Assembly: GCF_031846275.1 (NCBI RefSeq)
Contig: NZ_JAVRIB010000009.1
Location: 96,448 to 160,447 of the forward strand
Origin: Spectribacter hydrogenoxidans
Lineage (GTDB): Bacteria > Pseudomonadota > Gammaproteobacteria > Nevskiales > Salinisphaeraceae
Direction: 5' to 3'
DNA length: 64,000 bases
The position numbers and the translations under genes are program-made. The notes beneath the pieces are model-generated. The model saw nothing but the letters and a program-made list of their open reading frames with translations. It was not told the origin of the DNA and made no database searches. Position 1 is the first letter of the stretch; each line of letters starts with the position of its first letter. Below are positions 8,556 through 18,400 of this stretch, one piece after another.

Positions 8556-9218
8556 TCAGAACATCAGCGCATAGGGCCCGCCCCGTTCCAGGGCGCGCTG
8601 GTAGGCGGGCCGCGCATGAATGCGCTTGAGAAAGGCCGAGAGGTTGGGGAAATCCTCCAGGCTGGTGCGGGCCTGGGCGGCTTCCAGCGGGAAGCTGAGC
8701 ATGATATCGGCGGCACTCAGGTCGGCGCCGGCGAACCAGTCGCGGCCGGTGAGTTCGCCTTCCAGAAACGCCAGATTCTCGGCGATGCGGGGGTCCAGGA
8801 ACTGCTGGCCCACGCCATAGGCCAGCAGCCCGCCGAACGGCCGCAACGGCAGCGGTACCGGCTTCGAGCCCAGCTTCGAGAAGATCAGCTTCATCACCAG
8901 CAGCGGCATCAGCGTGCCCTCGGCGTAATGCAGCCAGTAGGTGTAGCGCAGGCGCTCCTCGTCGTCATCCGGCACCAGCAGGCCGCCCGCCCGGCTGGTC
9001 CGGTACTCGATGATGGCGCCGGTTTCGGCCACCGTCCGCTGGCCGTCCACGATCACCGGCGACCGGCCCAGGGGATGCACCTGCTTGAGCTCGGGCGGGG
9101 CCAGCATGGTCTTGCGGTCACGCTCGTGCCGTACCACCTCGTAGGTCAGATCCAGCTCCTCGAGCAGCCATAGCACCCGCTGGGAGCGCGAATTTTCCAG
9201 ATGATGGACGGTGATCAT
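8556..9218 (-). CDS. Glutathione S-transferase family protein
   Basis: Cytosolic GST of 220 aa. The N-terminal thioredoxin-like domain starts MITVHHLENSRSQRVLWLLE, with SRSQR in the place of the catalytic Ser/Tyr region, and carries the cis-proline and glutathione-binding stretch HPLGRSPVIVDG and ETGAIIEY. The C-terminal helical domain contains WFAGADLSAADIML, the usual GST C-cap motif. ATG 9218 is chosen because the fold begins there. It is divergent from the methyltransferase at 9305 with 86 bases between the starts, so the promoters are probably shared or back to back. Confidence 0.88.
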   Translation of the reverse strand: MITVHHLENSRSQRVLWLLEELDLTYEVVRHERDRKTMLAPPELKQVHPLGRSPVIVDGQRTVAETGAIIEYRTSRAGGLLVPDDDEERLRYTYWLHYAEGTLMPLLVMKLIFSKLGSKPVPLPLRPFGGLLAYGVGQQFLDPRIAENLAFLEGELTGRDWFAGADLSAADIMLSFPLEAAQARTSLEDFPNLSAFLKRIHARPAYQRALERGGPYALMF

Positions 9219-9304
9219 GGGCGTGGCCGATAGCTGTGGACGTGGGGCGCAAGGATATCGGCGGGCCGCGGGCAATGCGAGTCATGCCCGTGGGACAATG
9301 CCGT

Positions 9305-9916
9305 ATGTCCGTCGACGACAAGCCCTTCGCCCCGGCCTGCGAGCGCAATCGCGAGCCGATTCTGGCAGTACTGCGGCGCTATCTGGCTGATTGCCGCAGT
9401 GTGCTGGAGATCGGCAGCGGTACCGGCCAGCACGCGGTTCATTTCGGCGCCGCCATGCCGCATCTGGTGTGGCAAACCAGCGATGTGGCCGCCAACCACC
9501 CCGGCATCCGGGCCTGGCTGGAGGAGGCTGGTCTGCCCAACGTGCGGGAACCGCTGGCGCTGGATGTCACCGGCGACTGGCCCGCAGGTGACTACGACGC
9601 GCTGTTCAGTGCCAACACCCTGCACATCATGGACTGGTCGGCGGTCCGGGCATTCTTCAACGGTGTGGGTGATGTCCTGGCGCCGGGCGGCTGGCTGATT
9701 ATCTACGGGCCGTTTCATGATGATGGCCGGCCCACCGGAGAGGGCAATGCCCGTTTCGACGCGTCGCTGCGGGCGCAGCCCGGCGGCATGGGGATTCGCG
9801 ATGTCGTCGATGTCGATCGACTGGCGGCGCAGGTCGGTCTGCGTCTGTCAGATGACGTGGCAATGCCGGCGGATAATCGGTGTCTGGTCTGGTGTCGGGA
9901 TGAGGGCGTTGGTTGA
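9305..9916 (+). CDS. Class I SAM-dependent methyltransferase (DUF938)
   Basis: Protein of 203 aa. The opening DKPFAPACERNREPIL and the SAM-binding motif I VLEIGSGTGQHAVHF are the standard start of DUF938 proteins; W-TSDVA follows as the ribose-binding acidic strand, then SANTLHIMDW, GGWLIIYGPFHDDG and a YGPF motif typical of the group. ATG 9305 is picked from this alignment; the frame is open upstream to 9236. The methyl acceptor is unknown. Confidence 0.85.
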   Translation: MSVDDKPFAPACERNREPILAVLRRYLADCRSVLEIGSGTGQHAVHFGAAMPHLVWQTSDVAANHPGIRAWLEEAGLPNVREPLALDVTGDWPAGDYDALFSANTLHIMDWSAVRAFFNGVGDVLAPGGWLIIYGPFHDDGRPTGEGNARFDASLRAQPGGMGIRDVVDVDRLAAQVGLRLSDDVAMPADNRCLVWCRDEGVG

Positions 9917-9943
9917 GTCGTTGCGGCTATTCATTGGCCGTAG

Positions 9944-9961
9944 GGCGCCATTCATGGCGCC
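9944..9961. repeat. ATTCAT-family palindrome
   Basis: GGCGCCATTCATGGCGCC, a perfect 6-bp-arm palindrome around ATTCAT, preceded by the CGTAG context seen at other copies. It lies just downstream of the methyltransferase stop. Confidence 0.8.
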
Positions 9962-10041
9962 TGCCCGATCGATCTGGCGGGGCCGTCAACAGCTTTCGTG
10001 CAGGACTTGCGTTGGTGGGTTGTTCTGATTCCCGGAGTGGA

Positions 10042-10567
10042 AGAATTTCGCCCTGAAGGGCGAGTCCCTTTTCTTTGCGTCGCCAAAGAAAAGAGACGAA
10101 AAGAAAGGCGACCCGGACCGCTGGTCCCCCGGTCAGCGAAAGCTGACCGGGGCATTCCCGCCCGGCCGCCGGGCCATGGCCGGGTCGCGCCGACGGCACG
10201 TCAGTGTGCCGGCGGCGCTAAGCCGGACGTCCTGTCCGGCTTACCCTATGGCCCACCGGCCGGGCGGCAAGCGCTAACGGGAGGGAAGAGGCAGCCACAT
10301 TTGGATTGGGCAGATCTTCTTTCCCGTCGGGACGAGCCGAGCACTGCAGGGCGGCGAGGTCCCAGGCCCGAAGGGGCGCGCACAGGAAGTGCGCGCGGTT
10401 TTCGCCGGCACACGGAGGTGCCGTCGAAACACCCCCTCGCCGACCGAAGCGCACAGGGCATCCTGCCTCGAACCCCGTTCGAGGCAGGACTCGCCCGCCG
10501 GAAGCGCTTCTTTGGTGACTTTCTTGTCGCACAAGAAAGTTACCCGGCCCGCTTCAGCGGGGCGGAA
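10042..10567 (+). repeat. 526-bp dispersed structured repeat, copy A
   Basis: Near-identical, in the opposite orientation, to 49079-49605. It is a string of hairpins: CGCCCTGAAGGGCG, a CTTTTCTTTG...CAAAGAAAAG arm pair, CCCCGGTCAGC/GCTGACCGGGG, CCCGGCCG..CCATGGCCGGG and GCCGGACGTCCTGTCCGGC, ending with ACTTTCTTG...CAAGAAAGT. Both ends therefore carry related A/T-rich inverted repeats. Open frames exist on both strands but none looks like a protein family. The two copies differ mainly in a cassette at 10286-10321. With the flanks, this fills the 754-bp gap between genes; I see nothing else there except the palindrome at 9944. Confidence 0.85.
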
Positions 10568-10620
10568 ATCTTCCGATCTTTGTTTCAAACGGATCTCGGA
10601 AAACCGGTTTTCTCATTACC

Positions 10621-10652
10621 AAAAAGAAAGCCCGCCGAAGCGGGCTTTGTCG
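10621..10652 (-). terminator. Rho-independent terminator for the SRPBCC lipoprotein gene
   Basis: AAAGCCCGC-CGAA-GCGGGCTTT hairpin (10627-10648), followed on the minus strand by CTTTTT. It lies 19 bases past the stop codon at 10671. Confidence 0.85.
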
Positions 10653-10670
10653 TCACGACTGAGGGACAGC

Positions 10671-11177
10671 CTATTCGTCGAACATGCCCCTCAGATTATC
10701 CAGCCCCGCCTTGTAGACCCCGTTGATGGTCTCGGTGGCAGTGGCGTCGTCCGCGCCCGCGGCATTGAAGGTGCCGCTCCAGCTGACGTTGCTGCTGTTG
10801 TCGCCGGCCGGCATCACCGTGATGGTGGCGCGGTAGTCGGACACGGGCAGCACGCCATCGATGATGGTGTAGGTGTAGCTCATGCCCTCGGCGTCGTAGG
10901 ACTGCAGTTCCTCGGTGACGGTGCCGCCGTCGCCGCCCAGGGTCAGCAGGCGCTGGGCGCCGGGTTCGTTGTTGGCGCCGGTGGTGATTTCGGTGTCGGC
11001 AACGGCCGGATGCCAGCTGTCGAGGTCATCGAAATTGCCGATGGCTTCCCAGACATCCGCGGCCGGCGCGGCGATGGTGGCGGACTGGCTGGCGCTGAGG
11101 CTGCTGTCGCCGGCGCTGCAGGCGCCGAGCAACAGGGTGCCGGCGGCCGCGGAAAGTATTGCAATACTGCGGGACAT
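10671..11177 (-). CDS. SRPBCC-fold lipoprotein
   Basis: Predicted outer-membrane or periplasmic lipoprotein of 168 aa: signal peptide ending LLLGAC (Cys20), a serine-rich linker, then a START/Bet v 1-like (SRPBCC) fold recognised from IAAPAADVWEAIGNFDDLDSW and the terminal long helix TETINGVYKAGLDNLRGMF. Soluble members bind hydrophobic ligands; lipid anchoring outside the cytoplasm is less usual. ATG 11177 has a strong GGAGGAGA site just upstream. It lies 91 bases downstream of sbcB on the same strand. Confidence 0.8.
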   Translation of the reverse strand: MSRSIAILSAAAGTLLLGACSAGDSSLSASQSATIAAPAADVWEAIGNFDDLDSWHPAVADTEITTGANNEPGAQRLLTLGGDGGTVTEELQSYDAEGMSYTYTIIDGVLPVSDYRATITVMPAGDNSSNVSWSGTFNAAGADDATATETINGVYKAGLDNLRGMFDE

Positions 11178-11268
11178 GTAAGGTCTCCTCCCTTGGATTT
11201 GTGGTGGGCCGCCGGTTGTCCGTATCTTGTGCGCAGGCGGCCGGTGAACAGTTTCGCAAATGCGGGAC

Positions 11269-12705
11269 TCAAAAGCGACGCAGCTGGTCACCCCAGGCCT
11301 TCAGGTCCAGCAGAATCTGCATTTTGGCGGCGTCACCGTCGATGTGATCGGGCAGCTGCGCCAGCAGTTCGTCGTAATCGTCCAGGGTGAGACCGCCGTC
11401 CGGGGCGTGGGTCAGACGCCGTTCCCGCCAGCTCTGCCATTCCTCGCGATCCCCGGCATCCAGGGTATCGGGGAAATAGCGGGCGCGGTAGCGGAATAGC
11501 AGTTCGCGTAGGCGCGGGTCTTCGAACGCGGGCGGGTCGGCGGCCAGCTCGGCGCCGTCGGCACGGCGCACCCGTTCGCAGGCGGCGCGGTCGGCATCCG
11601 GCACGAAACCGCCGTACAGGTCCTGCTCCGGGTCTCGCTGGTCATCGAACTCGCCCTTGGCGAACACCGCCTGCACCTTGGCGCTGACGGTGTCGATATC
11701 CGCCATCAGCGCATCGCGGTGGCGGCGCAGGGTATCGCCGTCCAGTTGCAGCCGCTGGGCTTCGGCGGGACTGAGCATGCCGGCCGGGGCCAGCACCGGG
11801 CACTTGTTGATGTGGATGCCCTTGAGCGGGATGCGCGCCACACCCTCCGGCAGGTCGGCGGCGGGGGTGAACAGCCGTTCGTGGATGTCCTCGGGCGGCA
11901 GGGTCAGCAACTCGGACGGATCGTGGCGCAGGTCGAACGCGATCACCGCGTTGCGGTTCACCGGATGGGCAACAACCGGCATCACCAGGCTGAGGCAGCC
12001 CAGTTCGGCCGGGAACTTCTCGGACACGTGCAGCACCGGCCGGTGGTTGTCCACGTCCAGCAATGCCCGGGCGGACGCCTTGTCGCGGTTGGCCTGGACG
12101 AACTCGTACAGCCGCGGCTGGCGCTCGCGGATCAGACGGGCCAGGCCGATGGTGGCGTGCACATCGGACAGGGCGTCATGGGCCCGCGCCTGTTCCAGGT
12201 TGTTGGCGGCGGCCAGGTGTTCCAGCTTGAAGCTGGGGGCGCCGTCGTCGCGGGTCGGCCACTCGATGCCGTCCGGGCGCAGGGCGTAGGTCAGGCGCAC
12301 CATGTCGATGATGTCCCAGCGCGAGCAGCCGTCGGCCCATTCCCGCCGGTAGGGGTCGAAGAAGTTGCGCCACAGGGCGTGGCGGGTGATCTCGTCGTCG
12401 AAGCGCAGGCTGTTGTAGCCGACCCCGCAGGTGCCGGGCCGCGCCAGTTCGGCATGGATGGCGGCGATGAACTCGGGTTCGGGCAGACCCTCGCGTTCGG
12501 CTTTCTGCGGGGTGATGCCGGTGATAAGGCAGGCGGCGGGTTCGGGCAGCCGGTCGGTCGGCGGCTGGCAGTAGACCACCAGCGGATCGCCGATGACATT
12601 GAAGTCCGCGTCGGTGCGGATGCCGGCGAACTGCGACGGCCAGTCGAAGCGCGGGTTGGCGCCGAAGGTTTCGTAGTCATGCCAGTAATAGGTGGTGGCG
12701 GCCAT
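11269..12705 (-). CDS. sbcB: Exodeoxyribonuclease I
   Basis: Processive 3'-5' single-strand DNA exonuclease acting in recombination and mismatch repair. The 478-aa protein has the DEDD exonuclease motif I near the start (WHDYETFGANP; Asp10, Glu12), motif II around NSLRFDDEITRHALWRN and motif III with AHDALSDVHATIGLA, followed by the SH3-like and C-terminal regions of ExoI. Length matches the E. coli enzyme (475). It starts three bases after the yheS-type ABC-F gene ends, so the two are one transcription unit. Confidence 0.95.
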   Translation of the reverse strand: MAATTYYWHDYETFGANPRFDWPSQFAGIRTDADFNVIGDPLVVYCQPPTDRLPEPAACLITGITPQKAEREGLPEPEFIAAIHAELARPGTCGVGYNSLRFDDEITRHALWRNFFDPYRREWADGCSRWDIIDMVRLTYALRPDGIEWPTRDDGAPSFKLEHLAAANNLEQARAHDALSDVHATIGLARLIRERQPRLYEFVQANRDKASARALLDVDNHRPVLHVSEKFPAELGCLSLVMPVVAHPVNRNAVIAFDLRHDPSELLTLPPEDIHERLFTPAADLPEGVARIPLKGIHINKCPVLAPAGMLSPAEAQRLQLDGDTLRRHRDALMADIDTVSAKVQAVFAKGEFDDQRDPEQDLYGGFVPDADRAACERVRRADGAELAADPPAFEDPRLRELLFRYRARYFPDTLDAGDREEWQSWRERRLTHAPDGGLTLDDYDELLAQLPDHIDGDAAKMQILLDLKAWGDQLRRF

Positions 12706-12707
12706 GG

Positions 12708-14606
12708 TCAGGCCTCCTCCAGTTCGCTGGCGCAGTCCATCCAGCGCTGTTCGATGTCGTCCCGGGTCTTGCGCAGCCGGCCCTGCTCGGTGGTCAGGCG
12801 GGCGGCCCGTTCGCGGTTTTCCGGGGCGTAGAGCTCGGGATCGGCCAGTTGCTTTTCGAGGTCGTCCAGCTGCCGGGTCACGCGGTCGAGTTCGCGTTCC
12901 AGTTTCTTGAGTTCATTGCGCAGCGGCTTTTCCCGCGCCCGCTGGTCGGCCGCGGCCTGGCGGGCCTCGCGGCCACTGGGCCGGGCCGGTTCGGGTTCGG
13001 CGGGCGCGGCAGGGGCTGCGCCGCCCTCGGCGTTGGGCTGCTGGGCCCGCAGCCAGCGTGCGTAGTCGTCCAGATCGCCGTCGAAGGGTTCGCAGCGGCC
13101 GTCGGCCACCCGCCACAGCTGATCGCAGGTGGCGTCGATCAGGTGCCGGTCATGGGCGACCAGCACCACGGCCCCGGCGAAATCCTGCAGCGCGCGCTCC
13201 AGCGCCTGGCGCATGTCCAGGTCCAGATGGTTGGTGGGTTCGTCCAGCAGCAGCAGGTTGGGCTCGGTGTACACCACCATGGCCAGGGCCAGCCGCGCCT
13301 TTTCGCCGCCGGAGAACGGGGCCACCGGCGCCAGTGCCTTGTCGCCGTGGAAGTCGAAGCCACCCAGGAAGTTGCGCAGCTGCTGCTCGGTGGCCGCGGG
13401 GTTCATCCGCTGCAGATGGGTGAGGGCGCTGGCCTGATGGTCGAGCTGTTCCAGCTGGTGCTGGGCGAAGTAGCCCACCTTGAGATAGCAGTCGCGTCCC
13501 ACCGGCTCGGCCAGCGACGGCTGCTCGCCGGCCAGCAGCCGCATCACGGTGGATTTGCCGGCGCCGTTGCGCCCGAGCAGGGCCAGCCGGTCGCCCGGGG
13601 CGATGGTCAGCTTCATCCCTGCCACCACTGGGGTGTTGTTGTAGCCGGCGGCGGCGCCGTCCAGCCGCAACAGCCAGGTGGGCAGGCGCTTGGGCTCGGC
13701 GAAGGCGAACGTGAACGGGCTATCCCAGTGGGCCGGGGCCACGGTTTCCATGCGTTCCAGTTGCTTGAGCCGGCTCTGGGCCTGCTTGGCCTTGGTCGCC
13801 TTGTAACGGAAGCGGTCGACGAACGCCTGCAGGTGGGCGCGGCGCTTGGCCTGGTTTTCGTATTGGGCCTGCTGCTGTTCCAGCTTTTCCGCCCGGCGTA
13901 CCTCGAAGGCCGAGTAGTTGCCGGTGTAGAGCACGCCCCGCTTGCCCTCCAGATGCAGTATCTGCCCGGCCACCGCGTCGAGGAAGTCGCGGTCGTGGGA
14001 AATCACCAGCAGAGTGCCGGGGTAGCGGGACAGGAATTCCTGCAGCCACAGCACCGCGTCCAGATCGAGATGGTTGGTGGGCTCGTCCAGCAGCATCAGG
14101 TCCGACCGGCACATCAGTGCCTGCGCCAGATTCAGCCGCATGCGCCAGCCGCCGGAGAAGCTGTTGATCGGCCGGTCGAAGGTGTCCGGCGCGAAGCCCA
14201 GCCCGTGCAGCAGGCGGGCCGCCCGGGCGCGCCCGGCATAGCCGCCGATGGTATTCAGACGTTCGTGGATGTCGGCCTGGCGCGTGACGTTCTGGTCGGC
14301 CTCGGCCCGTGCCAGGTTCACCTCCAGTTCGCGCAGCTCGGTATCGCCGTCGATCACGTATTCGATGGCGGCGCGCGTGCCGGCCGGGTTTTCCTGACTG
14401 ACCGTGGCCACGGTCAGGCCGGCGGGAATCTGCACCTCGCCACGGTCGGCCCCGAGCTGGCCCAGCAGCAGGGCGAACAGGCTGGATTTGCCGGTGCCAT
14501 TGCGCCCGACCACGCCCACCCGCTGGCGGGCATGCACCGTCAGGCTGAGGTCCTCGAGCAGAATGTCGCGCCCGCGGCGCAGGGTGACGTTGTTGAGATT
14601 GATCAT
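12708..14606 (-). CDS. yheS: ABC-F family ATPase (YheS type)
   Basis: Soluble ribosome-associated ATPase with two ABC domains, 632 aa. NBD1: Walker A GRNGTGKSS, signature SGGWRMRLNLAQAL, Walker B LMLLDEPTNHLDL. Linker: arginine/lysine-rich ABC-F P-site tolerance region. NBD2: GRNGAGKST, SGGEKARLALA, LLLLDEPTNHLDL. The charged coiled-coil tail (about 540-632, REARQAAADQRAREKPLRNE onward) is as in YheS. The opening MINLNNVTLRRGRDILLEDL and EYVIDGDTELRELE also match YheS rather than Uup or EttA. Probable role: relief of ribosome stalling. Confidence 0.92.
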   Translation of the reverse strand: MINLNNVTLRRGRDILLEDLSLTVHARQRVGVVGRNGTGKSSLFALLLGQLGADRGEVQIPAGLTVATVSQENPAGTRAAIEYVIDGDTELRELEVNLARAEADQNVTRQADIHERLNTIGGYAGRARAARLLHGLGFAPDTFDRPINSFSGGWRMRLNLAQALMCRSDLMLLDEPTNHLDLDAVLWLQEFLSRYPGTLLVISHDRDFLDAVAGQILHLEGKRGVLYTGNYSAFEVRRAEKLEQQQAQYENQAKRRAHLQAFVDRFRYKATKAKQAQSRLKQLERMETVAPAHWDSPFTFAFAEPKRLPTWLLRLDGAAAGYNNTPVVAGMKLTIAPGDRLALLGRNGAGKSTVMRLLAGEQPSLAEPVGRDCYLKVGYFAQHQLEQLDHQASALTHLQRMNPAATEQQLRNFLGGFDFHGDKALAPVAPFSGGEKARLALAMVVYTEPNLLLLDEPTNHLDLDMRQALERALQDFAGAVVLVAHDRHLIDATCDQLWRVADGRCEPFDGDLDDYARWLRAQQPNAEGGAAPAAPAEPEPARPSGREARQAAADQRAREKPLRNELKKLERELDRVTRQLDDLEKQLADPELYAPENRERAARLTTEQGRLRKTRDDIEQRWMDCASELEEA

Positions 14607-14697
14607 TGCGCGAGGATTTTACGCGACAACCGGCTTCGGTTCCGGCTAGGCTGGCCAGTCATTCACGCCGATTTCCCCGGGAGCATTCCGCCCGCCC

Positions 14698-15786
14698 ATG
14701 ACCCTGCTGCTGCTCTATCTGGCCCTGGCCATCCTGGTGTCGTTCATGTGTTCCGTGCTCGAGGCGGTGCTGCTGTCGGTGAGCCCCTCCTTCATCTCCA
14801 TGCTGGAACAGCGGGGTACCGCCAGCGGGGCGCGGCTGAAAAAGCTCAAGGACGATGTCGACCGGCCGCTGGCGGCGCTGCTCAGCCTGAATACCATCGC
14901 CCACACCGTGGGCGCGGCCGGGGTCGGGGCCCAGGCCCAGGTGGTGTTCGGCAACGCCTACGTCTCGATCACCTCGGCGGTACTGACGCTGCTGATCCTG
15001 GTGTTCTCCGAGATCATCCCCAAGACGCTGGGGGCCAGCTACTGGCGCCGGCTGGCCCCACCCGCCGGATGGATGCTGGAATGGATGATCCGGTTGCTGT
15101 ACCCGCTGGTGCTGCTGTCGATGGTGATCACCCGCATGCTGGCGCGCGACGACGACGAAGCCACGGTCAGCCGCGAGGAATTCCGCGCCATGACCGAGCT
15201 GGGGGCGGAGGAGGGCATCTTCCGTGACGAGGAATCCCGCATCTTCCGCAACTTGTTCCGGTTCGGTTCGCTACAGACCCGCGACGTGCTAACCCCGCGC
15301 GTCGTGACCATGGCGCTGCCGGAATCCCTGACCGCGGCCGAGGCGTTCGAGCGGCTGACCCAGCGCCGGTTCTCGCGCCTCCCGGTCTATGCCGACGAGC
15401 CGGAAGACATCACCGGTTTCGTGCTGCTCAACGACATCCTGATGGCGGTGGCCCGCGACGAGCACGACACCCGCTTGCGGGAACTTCGGCGCGACGTGCT
15501 TACCGTGCCGGAAACGCTGTCCCTGCACGGGCTGTTCCGGCGGTTGCTCGAGCGCCGCGAACACCTGGCCGTGGTGGTGGACGAATACGGCGGCATCCAG
15601 GGCGTGGTCACCATGGAGGACGTGGTGGAAACCCTGCTGGGCCTCGAGATCATGGACGAGGGCGACCGCATCGAGGACATGCGGGTCGCCGCCCGGCGCC
15701 GCTGGCTGCAGCGCGCCCGCCGTCTGGGGCTGGTGGAGCCGGATGCCGATATCGACGACCTGCCCGGGAATCAGTCCCGGGAGTGA
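14698..15786 (+). CDS. CNNM/CorC-type transporter (DUF21 plus CBS pair)
   Basis: Inner-membrane protein of 362 aa. An N-terminal DUF21/CNNM domain with about four hydrophobic segments (LLLYLALAILVSFMCSVLEA first) carries NTIAHTVGAAGVGAQA and IPKTLGASYW; then an acidic-helix bundle (SREEFRAMTELGAEEGIF) and two CBS domains starting DVLTPRVVTMALPE and ending VVVDEYGGIQGVVTMEDVVE. The family is linked to Mg2+/Co2+ homeostasis; the C-terminal CorC_HlyC domain of larger members is absent. Divergent from yheS. Confidence 0.88.
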   Translation: MTLLLLYLALAILVSFMCSVLEAVLLSVSPSFISMLEQRGTASGARLKKLKDDVDRPLAALLSLNTIAHTVGAAGVGAQAQVVFGNAYVSITSAVLTLLILVFSEIIPKTLGASYWRRLAPPAGWMLEWMIRLLYPLVLLSMVITRMLARDDDEATVSREEFRAMTELGAEEGIFRDEESRIFRNLFRFGSLQTRDVLTPRVVTMALPESLTAAEAFERLTQRRFSRLPVYADEPEDITGFVLLNDILMAVARDEHDTRLRELRRDVLTVPETLSLHGLFRRLLERREHLAVVVDEYGGIQGVVTMEDVVETLLGLEIMDEGDRIEDMRVAARRRWLQRARRLGLVEPDADIDDLPGNQSRE

Positions 15787-15809
15787 TCGTCGGGGCCAAT
15801 GAGTCCGGA

Positions 15810-16094
15810 TTATGCTGCCTCGCTACCGACCTGAAGTGCCACCTGCATACCCGCGGCGACGGCCATGTTGACCAGAGTATCGAGGCTGAATCGGTCGATC
15901 TTGCCCCGTATCAGATCGGACACGCGGGGCTGGGTTACGCCGAATAGTTCGGCTGCCGCGGTCTGGCTCAGATTCCGGTTCTCGATGTGTGCTGTCAGCG
16001 CGATCATCAAGGACGAACGCAGCTTCATGTTCTCTGCCTCGGCCGGTGTGTCCTCGATGGCGTCCCAGACGCTGCTGAACTGCTTTTGAGTCAT
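15810..16094 (-). CDS. XRE-family antitoxin (HTH_37/HigA type)
   Basis: Helix-turn-helix protein of 94 aa. The HTH lies at LSQTAAAELFGVTQPRVSDL followed by IRGKIDRFSLDTLVNMAVAAG, the standard pattern for HTH_37 antitoxins that follow their toxin gene. Its ATG overlaps the toxin stop (ATGA at 16091-16094), as in intact Gp49/HigBA-like modules. The antitoxin looks intact while its toxin is split by a MITE, so it is now probably an orphan antitoxin or repressor. Confidence 0.88.
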   Translation of the reverse strand: MTQKQFSSVWDAIEDTPAEAENMKLRSSLMIALTAHIENRNLSQTAAAELFGVTQPRVSDLIRGKIDRFSLDTLVNMAVAAGMQVALQVGSEAA

Positions 16095-16703
16095 GGCTTT
16101 CGCTCCTGCATTAACGCCTTGAAACGCTTGGTCACCAGATCGATATCCCGTTTGCTAGTGCGTTGCGTCTTTTTCTGGAAGCAGTGCAATACGCAAACAA
16201 CATCCGCGAATCTGGAGAGGACTCTCTGATTCATTCCGCGCGGCCTGCGCCGGCGTCCTTTGCGCGTGGCTGGCAAGGAATGAGGAGTGCAGTTTGCTGA
16301 TTGCAAATAAGCGACGAATGACGCCGTCCAGGCGCGCGCAAAGGCCCGGCCCCGAAGGGGTTTGGCCCAAGCCACGCCACACCGGCGTTGCCCGGCTTGG
16401 CCGTGGGGCCTGCCACGGCCAAGCCGGGCGCCTTGTTGTGACGCGGCTTGGGACACAAACGCAGGTCGCGGGGAATGAATCAGAGAGTCCAGAGACAACG
16501 CGGAACTGCCCCGCCTCGTCTCGGATGCGAATCTCTTCGACACCTCGGCCCAGACTTGGCATCGGCTTCCAGTCGAATGGTTGCCAACCGCGCTGAAGTC
16601 GGTCGATCTGGTGACCGGCTTCTCGTCTCGCGCCACTCGGAAATGCGCGAAGTTCATCCAGCGCATCGCCACGGAATTCGACTGGCTTCAGGCTTTTCGT
16701 CAT
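16091..16703 (-). pseudogene. Gp49/HigB-like (RelE-superfamily) toxin interrupted by a MITE
   Basis: The 5' half (16703 down to about 16491) encodes MTKSLKPVEFRGDALDELRA through EEIRIRDEAGQFRVV, the N-terminal two thirds of a phage Gp49-like toxin. The 3' part (about 16218 to 16091), in a different frame relative to the first, encodes RFADVVCVLHCFQKKTQRTS and ends at a stop overlapping the antitoxin start. Between them lies the 272-bp element at 16219-16490. Intact relatives run straight from RVxYVxRF to CFQKKTQ. Simple removal of the 272 bases does not restore frame exactly, so a small indel probably accompanied insertion. Confidence 0.85.
16219..16490 (-). mobile_element. MITE-like element, copy 1 (272 bp)
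   Basis: Bounded by terminal inverted repeats of about 31 bases: GGACTCTCTGATTCATTCC reading inwards from both ends, continuing CNCGCGNCCTGCG. The interior holds large palindromes (GGCTTGGCCGTGG...CCACGGCCAAGCC). No transposase is encoded. A copy of more than 90% identity lies at 36681-36953 in the opposite orientation. AGA flanks both ends here, but copy 2 shows no matching duplication, so the target-site rule is unresolved. Confidence 0.85.
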
Positions 16704-16711
16704 CGATCTCG

Positions 16712-16740
16712 ATTATATAAAATAATATATAATCAAGCAA
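16712..16740 (-). promoter_or_regulatory. Sigma70 promoter and AT-rich operator of the toxin-antitoxin module
   Basis: On the minus strand TTGCTT (16740-16735), a 17-base spacer, then TATAAT (16717-16712), nine bases before the toxin ATG. The spacer and -10 form a near-palindrome (ATTATATA...TATATAAT), which fits an autoregulatory operator for the XRE antitoxin. The promoter looks intact although the toxin gene is split. Confidence 0.7.
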
Positions 16741-16902
16741 TGATGACTCCCGCCGGGGCGATGATCTGATTCGTCGCGCCGGAACCCGGGCGAAGCGGGG
16801 GAACTGTATCGCTCACGAACCCAATCGGAATGAACAGGCCGGCTTCAGTTCGCCGCTTTAACCGGTTCGCGGCAGGTCGGGTTTGTTACCGACATCACAC
16901 CC

Positions 16903-16936
16903 AAAGAAAAGGCGCCGCGATGCGGCGCCCTTTCTG
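16903..16936 (-). terminator. Rho-independent terminator downstream of rhlE
   Basis: GGCGCCGC-GAT-GCGGCGCC hairpin with TTTTCTTT following on the minus strand. A second hairpin, CTCTCCCG-CGAA-CGGGAGAG (16953-16972), lies between it and the rhlE stop. Confidence 0.8.
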
Positions 16937-16989
16937 TTCCCTCACCCTGGCTCTCTCCCGCGAACGGGAGAGGAGACGGGCTGTTTCGC

Positions 16990-18273
<1,284 letters not shown>

Positions 18274-18400
18274 TGAGTTGGAACTCCGGATGGGCCTGCA
18301 AACGCGCTTGCGCGCGGCGTCCGGCTCAGACCGCGATAGGGAATGATGCGCGTGGGTTCACGCGGCGGGATGGCTGAAGCATCGGCCGGGGGCGCCTGGC

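Noticed and set aside
9998..11390. Open frames of 242 and 333 residues through the long repeat copy A
   Set aside because: They follow hairpin sequence, have low-complexity Arg/Pro/Gly translations and change with the repeat's variable cassette; not believable proteins.
12849..15227. 792-residue open frame opposite yheS
   Set aside because: It is antisense to a clear ABC-F gene and runs into the CNNM gene; composition is a shadow of high-GC coding sequence.
16155..16703. The 182-aa frame running from the toxin start through the MITE
   Set aside because: Its second half is MITE sequence read by chance; the true toxin end is in another frame at 16091.
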